This document shows positions 45,273-54,139 of a stretch of DNA of 64,000 nucleotides, piece by piece. A model generated the notes under the pieces. That model ran no database searches. It had not been told where the DNA came from and saw only the letters and a program-made list of their open reading frames with translations. Location of the stretch: assembly GCF_012926505.1 (NCBI RefSeq), contig NZ_JABBNT010000004.1, positions 248,001-312,000 on the forward strand. The letters run 5' to 3'. The position numbers were made by a program, and so were the translations under genes. Numbering within the stretch: position 1 is the stretch's first letter; each line of letters opens with the position of its first letter. Source of the DNA: Pacificispira spongiicola. GTDB lineage: Bacteria > Pseudomonadota > Alphaproteobacteria > UBA8366 > Aestuariispiraceae.

Positions 45273-45938
45273 TCAGCTTGCCTGACGCTGGGTGCGTTCG
45301 TAGGACGCCATCAGGTCGTTGAATTTTTCGCCCTGGATGGCGACATGGTTGTGCAGGGCGTCCGCCGCGCGGGCCTCATCGCCTGATTCCACGGCAGTCA
45401 GGACGTCGCGGTGTTCCTTCATCGATTGCCCCATGCGGCCGCGCACGCGCAATTGCATGCGGCGGAAGGGCTGGAGCCGCCGATGCAGACGGGCCGCTTC
45501 CTCTGCCAGGAAGCTGTTGCCGCTGGCGTCGTACAGCAGGTGATGGAAGACCTCGTTCTCGCGATAGTACTGATCGGTGTCGCCTTCCATCAGGGCACGG
45601 TCGCAATCGTCGGCGGCCTTTTTCAGGGCGGCGATTCCGTCCGCCGATATGCGGCGGGTGGCGAGACGACCGCACATGGCTTCCAATTCAGCCATGACTT
45701 CGAACATCTCGATCATCTGGACGACGCTAGGAAGGCGGACAAAGGCGCCGCGCCGGGGAATCAGTTCGACGAGTCCGGACGCGGACAGGACCTGAAACGC
45801 CTCCCGCAGCGGTGTTCGCGACACGCCGAATTTCGCGGCAAGACGCACTTCGTCCAGTCGCGCACCGTCGGCGATTTCACCGGTCACGATCATCTGTTCG
45901 ATGGATTCCCGAAGGGTATCGGCAAGGCGTCTTTCCAT
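45273..45938 (-). CDS. matR: GntR/FadR family (FCD) regulator of malonate genes
   Basis: A 221-residue repressor: winged HTH (TLRESIEQMIVTGEIADGARLDEVRLAAKFGVSRTPLREAFQVLSASGLVELIPRRGAFVR) followed by an FCD ligand domain with metal-binding histidines (EVFHHLLY, MKEHRDVLTAVESGD, DALHNHV). It faces the malonate operon across 164 bases, as MatR does in rhizobia, and the gap holds a TTGTATACAA palindrome like the rhizobial MatR operator. Malonate or malonyl-CoA is the likely ligand. Confidence 0.88.
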   Translation of the reverse strand: MERRLADTLRESIEQMIVTGEIADGARLDEVRLAAKFGVSRTPLREAFQVLSASGLVELIPRRGAFVRLPSVVQMIEMFEVMAELEAMCGRLATRRISADGIAALKKAADDCDRALMEGDTDQYYRENEVFHHLLYDASGNSFLAEEAARLHRRLQPFRRMQLRVRGRMGQSMKEHRDVLTAVESGDEARAADALHNHVAIQGEKFNDLMASYERTQRQAS

Positions 45939-45981
45939 ACCACCAGGATATCACGCTGTCTGAAATGCGACAAACGTAATT

Positions 45982-45991
45982 TTGTATACAA
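45982..45991. promoter_or_regulatory. Candidate MatR operator TTGTATACAA
   Basis: A perfect 10-bp palindrome 43 bases from matR and 111 bases from the malonate binding-protein gene. From memory, rhizobial MatR was reported to bind ATTGTATACAAT; this core is identical. Confidence 0.72.
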
Positions 45992-46102
45992 GAATGTTGA
46001 CTTTGAATGCATGATTGGCGACAACAGATGCATGCGGGTGTATGGCCGCTGTGAAAAAAAGCATCAAAAGCCAATACAAAATTGCGAACTGGGAGGTTCC
46101 TC

Positions 46103-47092
46103 ATGAAATTCAGAACACTTGCCGCTGTGGCGGCGATAGCGGTTGCGGCGGGCGTTGCGGGTACGGCGTCGGCGAAGGAACTGCGGCTTTCCCACCAATG
46201 GTCGACGTCGGATGTGCGCCATAAGGTGGCCCAGATCGTCGCCGATGAAGTGGCGGCGGCGAATGTCGACCTGACGATCAAGATTTTCCCGTCCAAATCC
46301 CTGTTCAAACCGCGGGAGCAGTATAAGCCGTTGTCGCGCGGTCAGCTGGATATGACGGTGTTCCCACTGTCCTATGCCGGTGGTCAACGTCCGGAATTCA
46401 ATCTGACCCTGATGCCGGGGCTGGTGAAGAACCACGATCACGCCGCGCGCCTGAATGAAAGCGCGTTTATGGGCGAGCTTGAAAAGCTGATGGCCGAAGA
46501 CGACGTGATGGTCCTGGTTCACGGCTATCTGGCGGGCGGGTTCGCCGGTAAGGACAAATGCATCACCAAGCCGGAAGACGTCGCGGGCCTGCAGACCCGT
46601 GCTGCCGGTAAGGCCTTCGAACAGATGCTGGCCGGTGCCGGTGCCTCCATCGCGTCCATGGCGTCGTCCGAAATCTACAATGCCATGCAGACGGGCGTGC
46701 TTCAGGCAGCGAATACTTCGTCTTCGTCCTTCGTGTCCTATCGCATCTATGAGCAGGTGAAATGCTATACCCCGGCGGGCGATGTTGCGCTGTGGTTCAT
46801 GTATCAGCCGTTGCTGATGAACCTGACGGCGTATAACGACCTGAACGATGCGCAGAAGGAAGCCCTGAATGCCGCCGCTATGAAGGCACAGGCTTACTAT
46901 CTGGAAGAGGCCAAGAAAGAAGACGCCGATTCCGTCGCCGTCTTTGAAAAGGCCGGTGTTGAAATCGCGCATATGACGACGGACGAATTCGCCGCCTGGC
47001 GCGAAATCGCCAAGCAGACGTCCTACAAGAACTTCGTCGAGAACGTTCCGGACGGCCAGAAACTGCTGGATATGGCGCTCTCCGTCGAGTGA
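46103..47092 (+). CDS. matP: TRAP transporter substrate-binding protein DctP-type, malonate
   Basis: Periplasmic receptor, 329 residues, signal peptide to about residue 24 (AAVAAIAVAAGVAGTASA). The mature part has LRLSHQWSTSDVRHKVAQIVADEV, YKPLSRGQLDMTVFPLSYAGG and LQTRAAGKAFEQMLAGAGAS with the arginine that binds carboxylates in DctP proteins, and SEIYNAMQTGVLQAA. GGGAGG precedes ATG 46103. It is the first gene of a five-gene unit ending in matA and matB, which gives the malonate assignment. Confidence 0.88.
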   Translation: MKFRTLAAVAAIAVAAGVAGTASAKELRLSHQWSTSDVRHKVAQIVADEVAAANVDLTIKIFPSKSLFKPREQYKPLSRGQLDMTVFPLSYAGGQRPEFNLTLMPGLVKNHDHAARLNESAFMGELEKLMAEDDVMVLVHGYLAGGFAGKDKCITKPEDVAGLQTRAAGKAFEQMLAGAGASIASMASSEIYNAMQTGVLQAANTSSSSFVSYRIYEQVKCYTPAGDVALWFMYQPLLMNLTAYNDLNDAQKEALNAAAMKAQAYYLEEAKKEDADSVAVFEKAGVEIAHMTTDEFAAWREIAKQTSYKNFVENVPDGQKLLDMALSVE

Positions 47093-47103
47093 TCCCGTTC
47101 AGA

Positions 47104-47132
47104 CACCGGGAGGGGGCAGTCCCCTCCCGGTG
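47104..47132 (+). other. Perfect 12-bp hairpin between TRAP receptor and permease genes
   Basis: CACCGGGAGGGG (47104-47115) pairs with CCCCTCCCGGTG (47121-47132), 5-base loop, no T tract. It should protect the receptor message 3' end or attenuate the permease genes, the same position as the hairpin at 33958 in the other TRAP system. Confidence 0.72.
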
Positions 47133-47164
47133 CCCGTTCACCCAACGTCTTCCAGGGATCGAAA

Positions 47165-47713
47165 ATGCCGGTACCAAACGAACACGCGGCGGCCCCGACG
47201 CGCAGTAACGCATTCATCCGGGGCGTATCGATGATTTCCACACTGTGCGGCTGGTTCGCGTCCTTCCTGATCGTTCTGTCGGTCGGGGTGACCTGCGAAA
47301 TGATCTATGTCCGCGCCATATTGAACGAAAGCACGATCTGGCAGACGGAAGCCGTCGTTTACATGATGATTTCCGCGACCTTGCTGGGCCTGCCCTATGT
47401 TCAGCGTCTGCGCGGCCATGTGAATGTCGATCTGCTGCCGATGGCGCTGTCGCCGAAGGCGCGGCGCGTCCTGATCCTGGCGACCCTGGCCGCGACCATC
47501 GTCATCATCGCGCTGATGCTGTTCTACGGATTCCATCAATGGCATGAGGCTTGGTCACGAAACTGGCGATCCGATTCCGTGTGGGGCGTGCGCCTATGGA
47601 TTCCCTATCTGGCGGTGCCGATCGGCTTCGGCCTCTATCTTCTTCAATTGATCGCCGATTTCTATGCGGTGGCCGCAGGCTATGACAGCCACTACGGCAT
47701 TTCGGGGCATTGA
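47165..47713 (+). CDS. matQ: TRAP transporter small permease DctQ-type, malonate
   Basis: A 182-residue membrane protein with four TM segments: about 24-44 (ISTLCGWFASFLIVLSVGV), 62-80, 99-120 (ILATLAATIVIIALMLFY) and 140-160. The loop YVQRLRGHVNVDLLPMALSPKARR is typical of DctQ. It is followed 3 bases later by the large permease gene. Confidence 0.88.
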   Translation: MPVPNEHAAAPTRSNAFIRGVSMISTLCGWFASFLIVLSVGVTCEMIYVRAILNESTIWQTEAVVYMMISATLLGLPYVQRLRGHVNVDLLPMALSPKARRVLILATLAATIVIIALMLFYGFHQWHEAWSRNWRSDSVWGVRLWIPYLAVPIGFGLYLLQLIADFYAVAAGYDSHYGISGH

Positions 47714-47716
47714 TCC

Positions 47717-49033
47717 ATGGACCCGCTCATTCTCGGACTTCTCGTCGCCGTCATCACCATCCTGGTCCTATTTTCCGGCATTTCCGTCGCGAACGGTCTG
47801 TTGGTCGTGGCGGCCGGTTTCATCCTGGCCTTCGACGGATTGCGGTCGCTGGAACTGCTGCCCGAAATCTTCTTCGGTAAGCTGGACAATTTCGCGCTGC
47901 TGTCCATTCCCATGTTCATCATCATGGGGGCGTCGATCTCCTCTACCCGTGCCGGTGCCGATCTGTATGAAGCCCTCGACCGCTGGCTCACCCGCGTGCC
48001 GGGCGGGCTGGTGATTTCCAATCTGGGGGCCTGCGCCCTGTTCGCCGCCATGTCGGGGTCGTCGCCCGCAACCTGCGCCGCGATCGGCAAGATGGGTATC
48101 CCGGAAATGCGCAAGCGTGGCTATCCGGACGGGGTCGCTTCCGGCTCCATCGCCGCGGGCGGGACCTTGGGTATCCTGATCCCGCCGTCGGTCACCATGA
48201 TCGTCTATGGCATCGCCACCGAAACTTCCATCGGCCGTCTGTTCCTGGCGGGGGTGGTGCCGGGGGTGCTGCTGGTCGTCCTGTTCATGGCGTGGTCCTT
48301 GTTCGACACGTGGCGGAACGGCAGTGCCGCCGTCCTGACCGCGCGGCGCTTCTCCCTGCGTGAAAAGCTGGAAATCCTGCCGCGTGTCATTCCCTTCCTG
48401 TTGATCATCCTGGGCGTTCTGGTCGCCATGTATGGCGGATATGCCACCCCGTCGGAAACGGCGGCGGTCGGCGCGCTGTTGTGCCTGGGCGTGGCGATCG
48501 TGATCTACCGGCTATGGAATTTGCGGGCGCTGTGGATCGTGCTGCGCGACAGCACGAAGGAAAGCGTGATGATCCTGTTCATCATCGCCGCCGCCGGTGT
48601 GTTTTCCTATATGCTGTCCAGCCTGTTCATCACCCAGTCCATCGCCGGTTGGATCGGGACCTTGGACGTCAATCCCTGGGTCCTGATGATCTGCATCAAC
48701 GTCTTTCTGTTGGTGGCCGGTTTCTTCCTGCCGCCGGTCGCGGTGATCCTGATGTCGGCGCCGATCCTATTGCCCATCGTCACCACGGCGGGGTTCGACC
48801 CATACTGGTTTGCGGTGATCCTGACCATCAATATGGAAATCGGACTGATTTCCCCGCCGGTCGGGTTGAACCTCTATGTCATTAACGGCATTGCGCCGGA
48901 TATTCCATTGAAGACGATCCTGATGGGGTCGCTGCCGTTCGTGGCCTGCATGATCCTGGCGATCGTCGTCCTGTGCCTCTTCCCCGGTCTGGCGACGGGC
49001 TTGCCGGAACTTATCCTGGGACCGGCCGTATGA
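47717..49033 (+). CDS. matM: TRAP transporter large permease DctM-type, malonate
   Basis: A 438-residue transport subunit with about twelve TM segments. DctM signatures include LLSIPMFIIMGASIS, AMSGSSPATCAAIGKMGIPEM, and AAGGTLGILIPPSVTMIVYG, and the mirrored NPWVLMICINVFLLVAGFFLPPVAVILMSAPILLPI. Its stop overlaps the malonyl-CoA decarboxylase start (ATGA at 49030-49033). Confidence 0.93.
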   Translation: MDPLILGLLVAVITILVLFSGISVANGLLVVAAGFILAFDGLRSLELLPEIFFGKLDNFALLSIPMFIIMGASISSTRAGADLYEALDRWLTRVPGGLVISNLGACALFAAMSGSSPATCAAIGKMGIPEMRKRGYPDGVASGSIAAGGTLGILIPPSVTMIVYGIATETSIGRLFLAGVVPGVLLVVLFMAWSLFDTWRNGSAAVLTARRFSLREKLEILPRVIPFLLIILGVLVAMYGGYATPSETAAVGALLCLGVAIVIYRLWNLRALWIVLRDSTKESVMILFIIAAAGVFSYMLSSLFITQSIAGWIGTLDVNPWVLMICINVFLLVAGFFLPPVAVILMSAPILLPIVTTAGFDPYWFAVILTINMEIGLISPPVGLNLYVINGIAPDIPLKTILMGSLPFVACMILAIVVLCLFPGLATGLPELILGPAV

Positions 49034-50322
49034 TGATGCGACGCTCCGGCTTTTTTCAGGATTTGCTGTCGACGCTGTTCGAACGGCGGCCCTGGCGGGG
49101 GACTCAAGCGCCCGACGCCCCCTTGGAAACCCTGTGCGAAGATTTGCTGGGGGGGCGGGGGGAAATTTCCGGCATGCGCATCGGGGCGGCGATTCTGGAT
49201 GCCTATCGGGATTTGGATGCGGACGGCCGCCGTCGCTTCTTCGCTTATCTGACGGAAGATATGGACCTGGATGCCGACGCGGTCGAAGCGGCGGCCCAGG
49301 CCTATCGGATCGACAGGAACGCCAAAACGTTGCAGACCCTGGCCGATGCGGCGGAACCGCGCCGTCAGGAACTGCTGCGCCGTCTCAATCGATTGCCGGG
49401 GGCGACGGCGGCGCTGGTCCGCATGCGGGAAGACCTATTGGCGGAATTGCGAGCGGAACCGTCCTTCACCCGTACCGACCTGGATTTCGCCCATCTGTTT
49501 TCGTCCTGGTTCAACCGGGGATTCCTGGTGCTGCGCCGTATAGACTGGACCAGCCCGGCCCATATCCTGGAAAAGATCATCGCCTATGAAGCGGTGCATC
49601 AGATCAACGATTGGGACGACCTGCGGCGGCGCCTGCATCCGGCGGATCGCAGGTGCTTTGCGTTCTTCCACCCGGCCATGCCGGACGAACCGCTGGTCTT
49701 CGTGGAAGTGGCCCTGACGGATGCCATCCCGAATTCGATCCAGGCGGTCCTGTCCGAAGACCGGGAACCGATTGATGTCGGCAAGGCGACGACGGCGGTA
49801 TTCTATTCGATTTCGAACTGCCAGACCGGATTGAAGGGAATTTCCTTCGGCAACTCCCTGATCAAGCAGGTGGTGCAGGACCTGTCCGCCGAGTTGCGAA
49901 ATCTGTCGACCTTCGTCACGCTGTCGCCCGTGCCGGGCTTCACGAAGTGGCTGGGTGGGTTGGAGTCGCCGGAAGCAAAGGCGGTGGGCGAGGCCGTCAC
50001 CGCCGCACTGGCAGGCGACACCGGCCAATTGGCGGAGGTTGACGATACGTTGCGGCGTCTGGCCGCCGACTATTTCCTGAAATCCAAGCGTGACGATGGC
50101 AGGCCGATTGATCCGGTGGCGCGGTTTCACCTCGGCAACGGGGCGATCCTGCACGCTATTCATGCCCGCGCCGATCTGTCGCCCGCCGGGTTGAAACGGG
50201 GGGCTGGACTCATGGTCAACTACCTCTATGACGGCGATAGAGTCGAACCGAACCATGAAAGTTTCGCAAAGGACGGCGCGGTCGTCGCATCGTCCCAGGT
50301 GGAAGCGCTGTTGCGCGGTTAG
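49030..50322 (+). CDS. matA: Malonyl-CoA decarboxylase
   Basis: Converts malonyl-CoA to acetyl-CoA and CO2. The 430-residue protein has the helical N-terminal domain (about 1-140) and the GNAT-fold catalytic domain with IIAYEAVHQINDWDDLRRRL, ADRRCFAFFHPAMPDEPLVFVEVALT, the SISNCQTGLKGISFGNSLIKQV stretch, and LSPVPGFTKWL. The catalytic His appears in FHLGNGAILHAIHARADLS. Start ATG 49030 is the first of three ATGs and overlaps the DctM stop by 4 bases. Next is matB, 27 bases on. Confidence 0.96.
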   Translation: MMMRRSGFFQDLLSTLFERRPWRGTQAPDAPLETLCEDLLGGRGEISGMRIGAAILDAYRDLDADGRRRFFAYLTEDMDLDADAVEAAAQAYRIDRNAKTLQTLADAAEPRRQELLRRLNRLPGATAALVRMREDLLAELRAEPSFTRTDLDFAHLFSSWFNRGFLVLRRIDWTSPAHILEKIIAYEAVHQINDWDDLRRRLHPADRRCFAFFHPAMPDEPLVFVEVALTDAIPNSIQAVLSEDREPIDVGKATTAVFYSISNCQTGLKGISFGNSLIKQVVQDLSAELRNLSTFVTLSPVPGFTKWLGGLESPEAKAVGEAVTAALAGDTGQLAEVDDTLRRLAADYFLKSKRDDGRPIDPVARFHLGNGAILHAIHARADLSPAGLKRGAGLMVNYLYDGDRVEPNHESFAKDGAVVASSQVEALLRG

Positions 50323-50349
50323 AACAGTATTCATTTCAAGGTAAGAAGC

Positions 50350-51864
50350 ATGGCCAATATACTTTTCGACGCTCTTTTCCGTCCGCATCTCGGCAGCGAC
50401 CGGGTGTTTCTCGATATTCCCGGCGCCACGGCGATCACCTATGGCGCATTTCTGGAAGAAGCCGCCCGCATCGCCAATGTCATCGCTGCCGAAGGGTTGG
50501 AACCGGGCGACCGACTGGCCGTGCAGATTCCGAAATCCGCAACGGCGCTGGCGGTTTATGCCGCCTGTGTCCAGACCGGCGTGATCTTCCTACCGCTGAA
50601 CACGGCCTACACCCCGGACGAAATCGCCTATTTCGTCGGTGACGCGACGCCGAAAATCCTGCTGTGCGATCCGGCGGCGCAGCCCTCTCTCAAGCCGATT
50701 GCGGACAAGTTCGGGGCGACCTTGTTGACCCTGGATGCGGCGGGGATGGGGACGTTGACCGACCGTGCCGATACGCAACCGTCGACATTCGCACCGCGCG
50801 ACCGGGCGGCGGATGATCTGGCCGCCTTTCTCTATACTTCCGGCACGACGGGGCGGTCCAAGGGCGCGATGCTGACGCAGGACAACCTGCTGTCCAATGC
50901 ACAGTCTTTGGTGGAAGCCTGGCGCTTTACCGGCGACGACGTGTTGCTGCACGCGCTGCCCATCTTCCACACGCACGGCCTGTTCGTGGCGACCAACATT
51001 ATTCTGTTGGCGGGGGGCAGCATGATTTTCCTGCCCGGTTTCAACACCGATGCGGTGATCGCTGCCCTGCCGAAGGCGACCAGTATGATGGGGGTGCCGA
51101 CTTTCTATACCCGGCTGCTGGACGATCCGCGCCTGAACCGCGATCTTGTATCCCATATGCGGCTATTCGTTTCCGGCAGCGCGCCGTTGCTGGCGGAAAC
51201 CCATACGCAGTTTGAGGAACGCACGGGTCACCGTATCCTGGAACGATACGGCATGACGGAAACGAATATGAACGTTTCCAACCCGTATGACGGGTTGCGA
51301 AAGCCCGGCACGGTCGGCTTTCCCCTGCCGAAGGTCGATCTTCGGATCGTCAATCCGGAAACCGGCGAGACGCTGGCGCAAGGGGAGATCGGCGAGATCG
51401 AGGTGCGCGGTCCCAATGTCTTCAAAGGCTATTGGCAGATGCCGGAAAAAACGGCGGAGGAATTCCGACCCGACGGCTTCTTCCGGACCGGCGACCTTGG
51501 ACTGATCGACGGTGACGGCTATGTCCAGATCGTCGGACGCGGCAAGGATCTGATCATCTCCGGCGGGTACAATATCTATCCGAAGGAAATCGAATTGCTG
51601 CTGGATGAACAGGACGGGGTTTCCGAATCCGCCGTGATCGGCGTGCCCCATCCGGATTTCGGGGAAGGGGTCGTCGGCGTGCTGGTGCCGCAGGGCGGGG
51701 CCGCGCTCGACACCGACGCGATCGCCGCCGCCATCGCGCCCAAAATAGCCCGTTTCAAGCAGCCAAAAGCGTTCTTCGTGGTCGATGAATTGCCGCGTAA
51801 TACGATGGGCAAGGTGCAGAAGAACATCCTGCGCGACCGCTATGGCGATACGTTCAAGGGCTAA
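50350..51864 (+). CDS. matB: Malonyl-CoA synthetase
   Basis: ATP-dependent ligase forming malonyl-CoA from malonate and CoA. The 504-residue ANL-superfamily enzyme has YTSGTTGRSKGAML near residue 162, HALPIFHTHGLFV, RYGMTETNMNVSNPYDG (the methylmalonate/malonate-type A5 region), RTGDLG and the C-terminal lysine in NTMGKVQKN. AAGGTAAGAA precedes the ATG. It completes the TRAP-matA-matB unit, so imported malonate is activated and then decarboxylated to acetyl-CoA. Confidence 0.95.
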   Translation: MANILFDALFRPHLGSDRVFLDIPGATAITYGAFLEEAARIANVIAAEGLEPGDRLAVQIPKSATALAVYAACVQTGVIFLPLNTAYTPDEIAYFVGDATPKILLCDPAAQPSLKPIADKFGATLLTLDAAGMGTLTDRADTQPSTFAPRDRAADDLAAFLYTSGTTGRSKGAMLTQDNLLSNAQSLVEAWRFTGDDVLLHALPIFHTHGLFVATNIILLAGGSMIFLPGFNTDAVIAALPKATSMMGVPTFYTRLLDDPRLNRDLVSHMRLFVSGSAPLLAETHTQFEERTGHRILERYGMTETNMNVSNPYDGLRKPGTVGFPLPKVDLRIVNPETGETLAQGEIGEIEVRGPNVFKGYWQMPEKTAEEFRPDGFFRTGDLGLIDGDGYVQIVGRGKDLIISGGYNIYPKEIELLLDEQDGVSESAVIGVPHPDFGEGVVGVLVPQGGAALDTDAIAAAIAPKIARFKQPKAFFVVDELPRNTMGKVQKNILRDRYGDTFKG

Positions 51865-51871
51865 GCTGTAT

Positions 51872-51909
51872 CGGGAATGGGCGGAAACGCCGGTTCCCGC
51901 CCATTCCCG
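51872..51909. terminator. 13-bp hairpin between convergent matB and SDR genes
   Basis: CGGGAATGGGCGG (51872-51884) pairs exactly with CCGCCCATTCCCG (51897-51909) around 12 bases. There is no T tract, so it may end or stabilise transcripts from both sides. It starts 7 bases after the matB stop and ends 4 bases before the SDR stop. Confidence 0.55.
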
Positions 51910-51913
51910 GCAA

Positions 51914-52663
51914 TCAGACCTGGGCGTAACCGCCATCGACGAATACTTCGCTTCCGGTCATGAAGCTACTGTCGTCCGACGCCAGGAAGGCGGCGACGGC
52001 AGCGGTTTCCGCTGGGTCGCCGATCCGGCCCAGCGGCGTCTGGTTTTCGAAGCCGGCCTGAATATCCGCAGCCATTCCGGTGCTTTCGAAAATGTCCAAG
52101 AGGGTTTGCGTTTCCGTTGCCCCGGGGGACAAGACGTTGACGCGGATACCGGTCCCCTTCAGGTCCAGCGCCCAACTGCGCGCAAGGTTGCGGACCGCCG
52201 CCTTGGAGGCGCTGTAAACGCTCATCGCGGCCGTCCCCATCACGCCGACCGTCGATCCGGTCAGGATGATCGACCCGCCCGGCTTCACCAGCGGCAATGC
52301 CTTCTGGACGGTGAATAGCGTGCCTTTGACGTTGATGTCGAAGGTCCAGTCATAGTGTTCCGCCGTGATGTTGCCCAAGGGCGCGAATTCGCCGACCCCG
52401 GCATTGGCGAATAGAATGTCGATGCCGCCCTTTTCCGCGCGGACCGTTTCATAGAGGCGGTCGAGGTCTCCCGCTTCCGTGATGTCGCCGCGAACGCCAC
52501 GGGCGCTTTCGCCCAGATCGGCCAGCGCCGCGTCCAGGGCCTCCTGCCGTCGTCCGAAAATATAAACATAGGCGCCTTCCGCGACGAAACGTTTTGCCGC
52601 CGCAAAACCGATTCCGCTGGCGCCGCCGGTGATGACGGCAATTTTACCATCCAACTTCCCCAT
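51914..52663 (-). CDS. Short-chain dehydrogenase/reductase (classical SDR)
   Basis: A 249-residue NAD(P)-dependent oxidoreductase: TGGASGIG at residues 12-19, arginine after the second strand (FGRRQ) suggesting NADP, NAGVG, S-Y-K active site in LTGSTVG and YSASKAA, and the C-terminal FMTGSEVFVDGGY. AGGAGATG precedes ATG 52663. It is divergent from an HxlR-type regulator, as seen for many redox-stress SDRs. Substrate unknown. Confidence 0.91.
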   Translation of the reverse strand: MGKLDGKIAVITGGASGIGFAAAKRFVAEGAYVYIFGRRQEALDAALADLGESARGVRGDITEAGDLDRLYETVRAEKGGIDILFANAGVGEFAPLGNITAEHYDWTFDINVKGTLFTVQKALPLVKPGGSIILTGSTVGVMGTAAMSVYSASKAAVRNLARSWALDLKGTGIRVNVLSPGATETQTLLDIFESTGMAADIQAGFENQTPLGRIGDPAETAAVAAFLASDDSSFMTGSEVFVDGGYAQV

Positions 52664-52722
52664 GGCTCATCTCCTTTTCGCTCGGGTATGGCCAAAAGCT
52701 GGTAGGATGATTTCCATTTAAC

Positions 52723-52747
52723 AAGTATGCACCTTTTGGTAAGTATG
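52723..52747. promoter_or_regulatory. Direct repeat AAGTATG in the SDR/HxlR intergenic region
   Basis: AAGTATG occurs at 52723-52729 and 52741-52747, 18 bases apart start to start, between the divergent genes. It may be the HxlR binding site. Confidence 0.4.
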
Positions 52748-52767
52748 AAGAAAAGAGAGGAGAAGAT

Positions 52768-53124
52768 ATGAAACAGCCAACGTTTACCTGCGGTCTGGAT
52801 GCGGCGCTTCGCTTGATCGCGGGGAAGTGGAAGCCGCTCATCCTCTTTTTCCTTCGGAATGGGCCGATGCGGTACGGCGCCTTGAAACGGTCCGTTCGGG
52901 GGGTCAGCGACAAGATGTTGATTCAGCAATTGAAGGAGCTTGAAGCGCAGGGCGTCGTGTCCCGTACCGACTACAAGGAGATACCGCCGCGTGTGGATTA
53001 TGCACTGACCCCGCTGGGCACGAGCTTGGTCGAAACCTTCGTGCCCCTATGCGAATGGGGCGAACGGCACGCGGATGCAATCGCGACCGTATTGGTTAAA
53101 CAGGACGCCGTCTCCGACGGCTGA
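52768..53124 (+). CDS. HxlR family regulator with N-terminal cysteine
   Basis: A 118-residue winged-helix protein: CGLDAALRLIAGKWKPLILFFLRNGPMRYGALKRSVRGVSDKMLIQQLKELEAQGVVSRTDYKEIPPRVDYALTPLG is a complete HxlR domain. Cys8 sits where redox- or electrophile-sensing HxlR proteins (HypR, YodB, QorR) keep their sensor cysteine. AGGAG precedes the ATG. Its likely target is the divergent SDR gene. Confidence 0.91.
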   Translation: MKQPTFTCGLDAALRLIAGKWKPLILFFLRNGPMRYGALKRSVRGVSDKMLIQQLKELEAQGVVSRTDYKEIPPRVDYALTPLGTSLVETFVPLCEWGERHADAIATVLVKQDAVSDG

Positions 53125-53133
53125 GCCGACGTC

Positions 53134-53976
53134 TCAGGCGGCCGTGCCCGGCCAGACCAGCGGGAATTCCGGCGCGTCCATCGGATCGCCGTCTTTCAGC
53201 GTCAAATTCGGGAAGGGCGGGGACGTCTTGCCGTTCCGGTGCAGATAGGTGACGTCGTCCCCCATCCAGCGAAAAGCGATGGCGGCGCGCCGGTCCATCG
53301 AATTGTTGGCGGGCGCGCCGTGCACGGTTTGGAAGGAAAAGGCGATGGCGTCGCCCGGTTCCGTCGCCCAGCTCAGGATTTCGTAATCCTCGCGGTGTGC
53401 GTCGATATCCGGCAGCGTTTCCCAGGGCGTATCCTCATTGACCGATTTGCCGGAGAAATACTGCGGTTCGTAGAGTTTGCCCCAACGATGCGACCCGGCG
53501 AGATACTCGACCGCCCGTTCCTTGGGCACATGGTCGAGCGCCACCCACAGCGAGCAGGTCTTGCTGCCGTCCAGACAGTAATAGGGGAGGTCGTGATGCC
53601 AGGGTGTCGGGATCGGGGTTGCCGATTCCTTCAACACCACATGTTCATGGAACATCCGGATGCTGTCAGACCCGGTCAACTCGGCCGCGATTTGTGCGGC
53701 GGGCGATTCGAAGACGAAGGACCGATATTCCGGGATGCGCGCCCAGTTGCAGTAGTCTGCGAAGAACGCCCCGCCGCCTTTATTGCTACCCTTTTCGGCA
53801 TTTTTTTCCGCCTCGTCGCCTTCGCCACGATAGAACCGGGCATTCGGTGCGGGGTCTTTCAGGTTCCGGTCCAGTCCGGCTTCCAACACATCGACCCAGT
53901 CCGCGAACGCGCCTTTCAGCAATACCGCGCCGTCGGCCCGGAAATTGTCGATGGTCGTTTGCGATAGGATGGTCAT
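53134..53976 (-). CDS. Phytanoyl-CoA dioxygenase family protein (Fe(II)/2-oxoglutarate)
   Basis: A 280-residue non-haem iron oxygenase. Iron ligands are H127 and D129 (PWHHDLPYY) and H219 (TVHGAPANN), with an arginine just after (R229 or R236) to bind 2-oxoglutarate. ATG 53976 is used because GGAGG lies 6 bases before it. Members hydroxylate lipids, osmolytes or small amines; nothing here fixes the substrate. Its gene points the same way as the eight-gene operon upstream but is separated from it by 163 bases with a hairpin, so separate transcription is likely. Confidence 0.88.
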   Translation of the reverse strand: MTILSQTTIDNFRADGAVLLKGAFADWVDVLEAGLDRNLKDPAPNARFYRGEGDEAEKNAEKGSNKGGGAFFADYCNWARIPEYRSFVFESPAAQIAAELTGSDSIRMFHEHVVLKESATPIPTPWHHDLPYYCLDGSKTCSLWVALDHVPKERAVEYLAGSHRWGKLYEPQYFSGKSVNEDTPWETLPDIDAHREDYEILSWATEPGDAIAFSFQTVHGAPANNSMDRRAAIAFRWMGDDVTYLHRNGKTSPPFPNLTLKDGDPMDAPEFPLVWPGTAA

Positions 53977-53990
53977 GGCGTCCTCCATAT

Positions 53991-54029
53991 CCCGAAAAAG
54001 CAGGAATAGGATATGTCTGCTTTTCGGGG
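53991..54029 (-). other. Imperfect 12-bp hairpin between CbbY and PhyH genes
   Basis: CCCGAAAAAGCAG (53991-54003) pairs with CTGCTTTTCGGG (54017-54028) with one bulged A. It lies 15 bases upstream of the PhyH start and could mark the 3' end of the large operon or regulate PhyH. No T tract follows on either strand. Confidence 0.45.
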
Positions 54030-54139
54030 AGTGGTATAACGAAAACCGTCAGAAGCCCATCGCTTCTGATCAAGTTCATGATTTTTGGTAAGAAGAATAG
54101 TCGGCCCGTTATCGGTCTTGCTGTGCGACAGCGACCGGA

